Below, piece by piece: positions 1 through 4,188 of a stretch of 8,359 bases of DNA. The notes below the pieces were generated by a model, which saw nothing but the letters and a program-made list of their open reading frames with translations, was not told the DNA's origin and ran no database searches. The position numbers were made by a program, and so were the translations under genes. Numbering within the stretch: position 1 is the first letter of the stretch; each line of letters starts with the position of its first letter. Source of the DNA: an uncultured bacterium (GTDB lineage: Bacteria > Actinomycetota > Coriobacteriia > Coriobacteriales > Coriobacteriaceae); assembly GCA_905215835.1 (NCBI GenBank), contig CAJMRR010000089.1:1-8359 (forward strand). Reading direction: 5' to 3'.

Positions 1-55
1 GAGCGTCCGGCTGATAACCGGGAGGTCACAAGTTCGAATCTTGTCAGGTCCACCA
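1..55 (+). tRNA. tRNA-Ile(GAU), 3' part, cut by the window edge
   Basis: The window opens within the D-arm of a tRNA. The anticodon stem-loop is complete, with stem TCCGG/CCGGG and loop CTGATAA, which puts anticodon GAT at 13-15 (reads AUC/AUU isoleucine codons). The T-arm (GTTCGAATC), the 3' acceptor strand CAGGTCC, discriminator A and an encoded CCA at 53-55 follow. All 55 bases are identical to 225-279 of the complete tRNA-Ile downstream, so this is a second copy of that gene. The 5' half lies outside the window. Confidence 0.95.
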
Positions 56-66
56 CTTTCTTTCGC

Positions 67-111
67 AATAAACACCCCAGCGAGAGCCGAGTCGCCGCTG
101 GGGTGTTTATT
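67..111 (+). terminator. Long perfect hairpin after first tRNA-Ile; possible bidirectional terminator
   Basis: Arms 67-82 and 96-111 pair over 16 bp without a mismatch, around a 13-base loop (83-95). The GC-rich core CACCCCAGCG/CGCTGGGGTG is flanked by AATAAA on one side and TTTATT on the other. This is the shape of a bidirectional intrinsic terminator whose U-tract is also the outer stem. It lies 11 bases after the CCA of tRNA-Ile and 11 bases before tRNA-Ala. The 3' tail is only TTTATTA, so termination may be partial. An RNA-processing hairpin inside one tRNA transcript is the alternative. Confidence 0.65.
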
Positions 112-122
112 ACTGTCTCCGT

Positions 123-198
123 GGGGGTTTAGCTCAGCTGGGAGAGCGCGGGCTTTGCAAGCCTGAGGTCAGGGGTTCGATCCCCCTAACCTCCACCA
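123..198 (+). tRNA. tRNA-Ala(UGC)
   Basis: This is a complete 76-base cloverleaf. The acceptor GGGGGTT pairs with AACCTCC through one G-U. The anticodon stem CGGGC/GCCTG holds the loop TTTGCAA with anticodon TGC at 156-158. The T-arm contains GTTCGATCC, and CCA is encoded at 196-198. Only four bases separate it from the next tRNA-Ile, so the two are surely on one transcript. Ala(UGC) and Ile(GAU) are the classic pair of the 16S-23S rRNA spacer, but no rRNA sequence is present here, so this is a free-standing cluster. Confidence 0.97.
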
Positions 199-202
199 TG
201 AT

Positions 203-279
203 GGACCTGTAGCTCAGTTGGTTAGAGCGTCCGGCTGATAACCGGGAGGTCACAAGTTCGAATCTTGTCAGGTCCACCA
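203..279 (+). tRNA. tRNA-Ile(GAU), complete
   Basis: This is a complete 77-base cloverleaf: acceptor GGACCTG/CAGGTCC, a D-arm with AGCTCAGTTGGTTAGAGC, anticodon GAT at 237-239, T-arm GTTCGAATC, discriminator A and encoded CCA at 277-279. Positions 225-279 match the partial copy at the window start base for base, while the bases after the two CCA ends differ completely. It is the last tRNA of the cluster and is followed within 12 bases by an intrinsic terminator. Confidence 0.97.
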
Positions 280-290
280 TCAAAACTGTG

Positions 291-324
291 AAGAGCCCTG
301 GGGCATTGCCTCGGGGCTTTTTTC
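291..324 (+). terminator. Intrinsic terminator of the tRNA cluster
   Basis: A stem forms between 291-303 and 309-321, with AGCCC/GGGCT as its core and G-U pairs in the upper part. It ends in a run of six T (318-323), part of which also pairs with the upstream A residues. It stands directly after the tRNA-Ile CCA end and before the promoter region of the next operon. Confidence 0.85.
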
Positions 325-351
325 TTGTCTGCGATAAATCTCATTTTGGTT

Positions 352-381
352 TTGTGTGCTGTGCGAAAGATTGGGTAGTAT
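352..381 (+). promoter_or_regulatory. Candidate promoter of the 439-1806 operon
   Basis: The only non-coding DNA ahead of the first protein gene is 325-438. Within it, TTGTGT (352-357) and TAGTAT (376-381), 18 bases apart, are the best match I find to the housekeeping -35 and -10 boxes. TATAGC at 379-384 is an overlapping alternative -10. The match is moderate. A promoter is expected here because a terminator lies just upstream. Confidence 0.35.
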
Positions 382-427
382 AGCTATTCAATGCGGTGGA
401 GCTGCCGCGTGTTAACCGCTACGTACC

Positions 428-433
428 GGAGGT
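428..433 (+). promoter_or_regulatory. Ribosome binding site fixing the DUF151 start at 439
   Basis: GGAGGT stands five bases before ATG 439. The open frame runs further upstream to an ATG at 391, but that one has no ribosome binding site, and the 16 residues it would add do not resemble the family. The site therefore selects 439. Confidence 0.85.
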
Positions 434-438
434 GTTCC

Positions 439-939
439 ATGGTTCGTGTCGACATAGAGACCATCGTCATGGCCGCCGGTCCCGTGCCATCGCTTATCGT
501 GCTTCGCGAGCGCTGCGGCAAATCGGACTCGCCCGCGCCGCTGCGTTCCCTTTCCATTCAGACTGGTTCGTTTGAAGCTGCTGCCATTAGCCGCGGCATC
601 GATAGCGGCCGCGCCGAGCGCCCGATTACCCATGACCTGTTGCTCGATACTGTTGGCGCCCTGGGCGCCAAGCTCGAGCGCATCGAGATCGTTCGCGCCG
701 AGCCGCCGGTGTTCTACGCGACGATCGTCGTACTGGCCGATGGTGACGAGCGCAAGATCGACGCCCGCCCCAGTGATGCCATTGCCCTTGCCGTGCGCAG
801 CAATGCCCCCATGTTTGTGGAGGACGACATCATGAATCGCCTGGGCACCGTTTCTGCCCATGCCGAGGAAGTTGACGACGAGCAGGAGTTCGAGAAGTTC
901 GACGAGTTTGTCCATACGCTCTCCCCCGATGACTTCTAA
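439..939 (+). CDS. Bifunctional nuclease family protein (BFN/DUF151 domain)
   Basis: This protein of 166 residues consists almost entirely of one BFN (DUF151) domain. The family hallmark is seen at residues 108-120 (DARPSDAIALAVR), followed by the usual API-like strand, here APMFVEDDIM. The middle has the expected RPITHDLLLDTVGALGAKL stretch. The C-terminus is acidic and ends in SPDDF, also typical of the family. Family members are small, probably dimeric cytoplasmic proteins. Nuclease activity has been reported for plant relatives, but the role in bacteria is unsettled, so the substrate here is unknown. The gene is first of three co-directional genes, with a 30-base gap to the next. The start is set by GGAGGT at 428-433. 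Confidence 0.88.
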   Translation: MVRVDIETIVMAAGPVPSLIVLRERCGKSDSPAPLRSLSIQTGSFEAAAISRGIDSGRAERPITHDLLLDTVGALGAKLERIEIVRAEPPVFYATIVVLADGDERKIDARPSDAIALAVRSNAPMFVEDDIMNRLGTVSAHAEEVDDEQEFEKFDEFVHTLSPDDF

Positions 940-956
940 ATGTCTGGCACGCGAGC

Positions 957-963
957 GGAGAGG
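957..963 (+). promoter_or_regulatory. Ribosome binding site favouring start 970 over 940
   Basis: GGAGAGG lies six bases before ATG 970. The alternative in-frame ATG at 940 directly abuts the stop codon of the preceding gene, and the sequence ahead of it (GATGACTTCTAA) has no purine-rich site. Start 940 could only work through translational coupling. Confidence 0.7.
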
Positions 964-969
964 TCGCTG

Positions 970-1326
970 ATGGGTACCCGCGTATCGGCTGAAGCGGCTG
1001 CGATCGCCCGCGAGGCCCAGATGCGCTCGGAGGCTTCTGAGGCGGCTCGCATTGCCTATGTGACGCAGGCTCGCACGCTTCGCGAGCGTCGCGGCTCGTT
1101 TATCAAGATGGTTGTCATCTCCGCCCTTGTTGCGGCAATCTGCTCGCGCCTTCGTGGTACAGTTGGTGCGCTTGGGTTTTCGATCTCTACGGGCCTGGTG
1201 ATCTGGGGCGTGGTCGATGCGGTAATGCTGACCAGTCAGATCAAGGTGCTCGACAAGCGCGCGATGGATATGATGCGCACCCGCGACGCTGCCGCTAAGA
1301 TCGCCGCCGAGGCACAAGAACTGTAA
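970..1326 (+). CDS. Small membrane protein with two predicted helices, function unknown
   Basis: I do not recognise a family. From the preferred start the protein has 118 residues. Residues 1-43 are charged and alanine-rich, probably one long helix on the cytoplasmic side (many A/E/R/Q, with RERR just before the membrane). Residues about 44-59 and 65-87 are hydrophobic and look like two membrane segments joined by a short basic turn (SRLRG), forming a hairpin. Residues 88-118 are again helical and charged (KVLDKRAMDMMRTRDAAAK). The layout suggests a coiled-coil-flanked membrane hairpin with both ends in the cytoplasm. It sits between the DUF151 gene and another unknown gene with 30-base gaps, so the three are likely co-transcribed. 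Start 940 would add ten residues. Confidence 0.7.
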   Translation: MGTRVSAEAAAIAREAQMRSEASEAARIAYVTQARTLRERRGSFIKMVVISALVAAICSRLRGTVGALGFSISTGLVIWGVVDAVMLTSQIKVLDKRAMDMMRTRDAAAKIAAEAQEL

Positions 1327-1356
1327 TGACGCCAGACTCGATGGGAAGGTCTAAAG

Positions 1357-1806
1357 ATGGCACAGGATATGCAGGACGCCGGTAACGTCTCCGCCGAGCT
1401 CGACGCCATGGTGTGTGACCTGATTGGTGCGTTCTTGGACGACCTTGCCGCCGGCGAGAATCCGGGCGTAGTTGTGGCGATTGAGGACGCTGCTTCCAAC
1501 CGATATCTGGCGGCGCTCGACGAGGACGGCGAAGAGGCGTGCCTCGAGGCGGCCACCAACTTTATTTCCGAGCACAAGATGGGTCTTAAGGACGAGGGCC
1601 TGGGCCGTATCGCCCGCTATGCCATCGGCTACACCGGCTGCGTCGAGATTGACGGCGGCTATCACGATGCTCTGCTCGTGAGCTTCTTCGAAACCACGCT
1701 CGAGAGTGGTTTTTCGGCATATGTGCTGTATGAGGGCATGGGCGCCGGCGATGGTTTTATGTGGAGCGACCCTGAACCTGCAGGTGAGGAAACCCCTCTC
1801 ATCTAA
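1357..1806 (+). CDS. Acidic cytoplasmic protein, function unknown
   Basis: The protein has 149 residues with no signal peptide or membrane segment. It is clearly acidic, with few Lys/Arg and many Asp/Glu (for example DEDGEEACLE). It appears to be one compact alpha/beta domain: a helical first 35 residues, then strands such as VVVAIED and YLAALDEDG, and a later hydrophobic DALLVSFFETTL. I see no catalytic motif that assigns it to a family. GGGAAGG at 1343-1349, seven bases ahead of the ATG, supports the start. It is the third gene of the co-directional set and ends 117 bases before typA. There is no clear terminator after it, so readthrough into typA is possible. Confidence 0.75.
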   Translation: MAQDMQDAGNVSAELDAMVCDLIGAFLDDLAAGENPGVVVAIEDAASNRYLAALDEDGEEACLEAATNFISEHKMGLKDEGLGRIARYAIGYTGCVEIDGGYHDALLVSFFETTLESGFSAYVLYEGMGAGDGFMWSDPEPAGEETPLI

Positions 1807-1923
1807 AATCGCTAAAATAAACGAGTTTTCGGTAAAAGGCTCAATATTCCCGCTGAGCGTTGCATTGCTGGGCGGGTCGCATACGCGTGCCGGTTGTATA
1901 TAGATAGAAGATAGGGGAACTAC
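1807..1923 (+). promoter_or_regulatory. Spacer ahead of typA with a weak candidate promoter
   Basis: The first half is AT-rich and the middle GC-rich. TATATA at 1897-1902 could serve as a -10 box, but it would place the start of transcription only some 15 bases before the ATG, and I find no good -35 at the right distance (TTGCTG at 1865-1870 is too far). A short inverted repeat CCCGC/GCGGG lacks a T-tract and is not a convincing terminator. The ribosome binding site AGGGGAA (1913-1919) stands four bases before ATG 1924. typA may depend partly on readthrough from upstream. Confidence 0.3.
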
Positions 1924-3762
1924 ATGCGCGTAGACAATCTGAGGAACATCGCCATCATCGCTCACGTCGACCACGGCAAGACGACGATGGTCGACAAGCT
2001 CCTGCGTGCCACGGACGCCTTCCGTGCCAACCAGCAGGTCGAGGACCGCGTCCTGGATTCTAACGACCAGGAGCGTGAGCGCGGCATTACGATTCTCGCC
2101 AAGAACATCTCTATCGAGTACAAGGACGTCAAGATCAACGTCATCGACACCCCGGGCCACGCCGACTTTGGCGGCGAGGTCGAGCGCGTGCTGCGTATGG
2201 CTGACGGCGCCCTGCTGCTGGTTGACGCTTTTGAGGGCCCCATGCCCCAGACCCGCTTCGTGCTGCGTCACGCTATCGACACCGGCCTTAAGATCATGAT
2301 CGTCATCAACAAGATCGACCGTCCGGGTGCTAACCCCGAGAAGGCCTACAACGACTGCCTCGACCTTATGGCCGACCTGGGCGCCACCGACGACCAGCTT
2401 GAGTTCGCCATGGAGCACGTGGTCTACGCCAGCGCCATGAACGGCTTTGCCCGCCTTGACCCCAACGACGGCAACATGGACATGTACCCGCTGCTCGACA
2501 TGATCATCGACGACATGCCTGCGCCCGAGGTTGACGGGAACGCCCCGCTGGCCATGCAGTGCGTGACCATCGACCACTCCAACTTCGTCGGTCGCATCGG
2601 TATCGGCCGCGTGTACTCTGGCACCATCCACCAGGGCGACCAGATTCTGGTTGTGAAGAACGACGGCTCCAGCGCCACCGCTACCGTCAAGCAGCTCTTT
2701 ACCTTCGACTACCTGGGCCGCACCGAGTGCCAGGAAGTCGGCGCCGGCGATATCGCCGCTGTCGTGGGTATTGACCGCACCGATATCGGCGATGTTTACA
2801 CCGACCCCGAGAACCCTGTCGAGCTCGAGCCCATCGAGATCGACCCGCCGACCCTGTCCATCGTCTTTGAGGCTTCGACCTCCCCGCTCGTCGGCCGTGA
2901 TGGCGACATCGTGGGCGCCCGTCAGCTCAAGGAGCGCCTGTTCAACGAGGCCGAGAACAACGTGACCATGAAGATCGAGGAGCTCGAGGACAAAAGCGGC
3001 GTCGAGGTCTCTGGCCGCGGCATCCTGCACCTGTCCGTCCTGATGGAGTCCATGCGCCGCGAGGGCTTTGAGTTCCAGGTCGGCCGTCCCCGCGTTCTGT
3101 TTAAGAAGGACGAGAACGGCAACAAGATGGAGCCTGTCGAGCAGGCCGTCGTCGAGTGCCCGGACGAGTACTCGGGCAAGGTCGTTGAGGTCTTCGGCAC
3201 CTCCGGCGGCATCATGACGAGCATGGATACCTCGGGCATCGTGACGCACCTCGAGTTTAAGATTCCGACCCGCGGCATCATGGGTCTTAAGAACCGCATC
3301 ATGAACGTCACCCACGGCGAGGGCGTGTTCTACCACACCTTCCTGGAGTACGGCCCCTATGCCGGCGAGATCGGCAACCGCCAGAACGGCGCAATGATCT
3401 CTATGACCACCGAGAAGGCCGTTGCCTATGCCCTGGGTACGCTGCAGGAGCGCGGTCAGCTGTTTGTTGAGCCAGGCACCGAGTGCTACGAGGGCATGAT
3501 CGTGGGCGAGCGCAGCAAGGCTGGCGACATGGTCGTCAATATCGCCCGTACCAAGAACCTGGGCAACCAGCGCTCCTCGACCTCCGATATCTCCGTCCAG
3601 CTGGTGCCGCCCCGCACCTTCTCGCTGGAGGAGGCGCTGGAGTACATCGCCGACGATGAGCTGGTGGAGATCACTCCCAAGAACATTCGCCTGCGCAAGC
3701 GTCTACTCAACGCCACCGACCGCAAGAAGGCTGCCGTCCGCGCCGGCCAGGTCAACAAATAA
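1924..3762 (+). CDS. typA: Ribosome-associated translational GTPase TypA/BipA
   Basis: The 612 residues match the normal full length of TypA/BipA, a translational GTPase of the EF-G type that binds the 70S ribosome and supports 50S assembly, stress and low-temperature growth. All GTPase motifs are visible: P-loop AHVDHGKT (13-20), switch I RGIT (53-56), DTPGH (75-79), NKID (129-132) and SAMNG (about 170-174). The beta-barrel domain II, EF-G-like domains III and V, and the TypA-specific C-terminal domain (ending VRAGQVNK) follow in order. FEYGPYAGEIGNRQNG-type sequence near residues 475-490 (here LEYGPYAGEIGNRQNG) is a TypA signature. Codon use is strongly biased: nearly all Arg are CGC/CGT, with one AGG at residue 7, as expected for a well-expressed housekeeping gene. 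A strong terminator follows, so it ends its transcription unit. Confidence 0.97.
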   Translation: MRVDNLRNIAIIAHVDHGKTTMVDKLLRATDAFRANQQVEDRVLDSNDQERERGITILAKNISIEYKDVKINVIDTPGHADFGGEVERVLRMADGALLLVDAFEGPMPQTRFVLRHAIDTGLKIMIVINKIDRPGANPEKAYNDCLDLMADLGATDDQLEFAMEHVVYASAMNGFARLDPNDGNMDMYPLLDMIIDDMPAPEVDGNAPLAMQCVTIDHSNFVGRIGIGRVYSGTIHQGDQILVVKNDGSSATATVKQLFTFDYLGRTECQEVGAGDIAAVVGIDRTDIGDVYTDPENPVELEPIEIDPPTLSIVFEASTSPLVGRDGDIVGARQLKERLFNEAENNVTMKIEELEDKSGVEVSGRGILHLSVLMESMRREGFEFQVGRPRVLFKKDENGNKMEPVEQAVVECPDEYSGKVVEVFGTSGGIMTSMDTSGIVTHLEFKIPTRGIMGLKNRIMNVTHGEGVFYHTFLEYGPYAGEIGNRQNGAMISMTTEKAVAYALGTLQERGQLFVEPGTECYEGMIVGERSKAGDMVVNIARTKNLGNQRSSTSDISVQLVPPRTFSLEEALEYIADDELVEITPKNIRLRKRLLNATDRKKAAVRAGQVNK

Positions 3763-3788
3763 GCGCTGGGCTTTATAACGTCTAACGA

Positions 3789-3826
3789 GAAAGGGCGTCG
3801 ACCGCAATGGTCGGCGCCCTTTCTTT
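3789..3826 (+). terminator. Intrinsic terminator of typA
   Basis: Arms 3789-3803 and 3809-3823 pair over 15 bp with one G-U, around the loop GCAAT. A short T-tract follows (CTTT at 3823-3826, after CCCTTT within the stem). The A-rich 5' arm (GAAAGGG) gives it bidirectional character. It begins 26 bases after the typA stop. Confidence 0.85.
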
Positions 3827-3855
3827 GGTGTAAGGGGACGGGTTCGTTTGCACCA
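3826..3855. repeat. REP-like palindromic element, candidate
   Basis: TGGTGTAA (3826-3833) and TTGCACCA (3848-3855) form an 8-bp stem with one G-U around a loop containing GGGGACGGGTTCG. GGTGCAAA-plus-GGGGAC sequences of this kind recall intergenic REP elements mobilised by REP-associated tyrosine transposases (IS200/IS605 superfamily) in actinobacteria, but that resemblance is from memory. Only one copy is present, and no transposase gene is nearby. It directly abuts the typA terminator, the usual place for such elements. It may instead be random structure. Confidence 0.35.
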
Positions 3856-3997
3856 CAGCTGGGGCGGCTATCCCCCCAATCGGCTTTCCAGCCAAAGTTA
3901 AGTTGTTTAAACATATACATAATTCCACTGAATATAGCCGGTATGATGCAAAACTGTTAACAGATAAATATCAACTGGTATTAAATTAAAAGACCTA

Positions 3998-4035
3998 TTG
4001 ACCTGCGGTTTACATGATTGGTATCTATATATTAT
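3998..4035 (+). promoter_or_regulatory. Candidate promoter of the pilus operon
   Basis: Two overlapping readings exist. TTTACA (4009-4014) with TATTAT (4030-4035) matches each box at five of six positions, but with a short 15-base spacer. TTGACC (3998-4003) with TATCTA (4022-4027), 18 bases apart, has a good -35 and a TG one base before the -10 (extended -10), but a poor -10. Either places transcription start near 4035-4045, leaving a leader of about 145 bases. This is the only promoter-like stretch between the typA terminator and the adhesin gene. Confidence 0.5.
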
Positions 4036-4040
4036 TTTAT

Positions 4041-4188
4041 GCATTGTGGCATAGACGAACCGTCTTAGAAGGTGCTCCCCAATGGGTTCTTGCAATGCGC
4101 TAGGTAGGTTCTCGTTGATGTTGGGGCTTGTGTTCGATCCGACGATTCGCCGTATTCCACACTGTGTTGTAGGAATTAGGGGACAACT
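4041..4188 (+). promoter_or_regulatory. Long 5' leader of the adhesin mRNA, possible RNA structure
   Basis: Downstream of the candidate promoter the transcript would run about 145 bases before ATG 4189. A stem AGACG/CGTCT with a three-base loop (4053-4065) lies close to the expected 5' end, and CCCCAA (4077-4082) can pair with TTGGGG (4121-4126). I do not recognise a known riboswitch. The leader ends in AGGGGA (4178-4183), the ribosome binding site, five bases before the ATG and the same site type as used by typA. Confidence 0.35.

Larger units (their letters stand above)
3856..4188 (+). other. AT-rich non-coding region ahead of the pilus genes
   Basis: There is no credible gene here. By hand count, 3901-4050 has 45 G or C in 150 bases (30%), in sharp contrast to the GC-rich neighbours. 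It contains two perfect palindromes, GTTTAAAC (3905-3912) and CTGTTAACAG (3954-3963), both upstream of the candidate promoter. At its left end, short stems TGGGG/CCCCA (3860-3878) and GGCT/AGCC (3882-3893) may be remnants of the adjoining repeat. The AT-rich stretch could bind a nucleoid silencer or a dedicated regulator. I found no long inverted repeats that would make it an invertible promoter. Confidence 0.7.

Noticed and set aside
412..1317. Open frame of 301 codons on the minus strand across the DUF151 and membrane-protein genes
   Set aside because: It is the antisense shadow of two plus-strand genes that have ribosome binding sites and, for DUF151, clear family motifs. Its own product has no recognisable domain.
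1351..3336. Long open frame of 661 codons on the minus strand, antisense to typA
   Set aside because: It lies opposite the well-defined TypA gene, has a low-complexity composition rich in V, D, H, L and A, and matches no family. Long antisense frames arise naturally opposite GC-rich genes with biased codons.
4121..4150. tRNA-like T-arm (GTTCGATCC) in the adhesin leader
   Set aside because: The flanking bases do not form a T-stem, and no anticodon arm or acceptor stem fits around it, so it is a chance match.
3895..4188. Invertible (phase-variable) promoter of the pilus operon
   Set aside because: I compared the left and right parts of the spacer on both strands and found only a direct 7-base ATTCCAC repeat and no inverted repeats long enough for a site-specific invertase.
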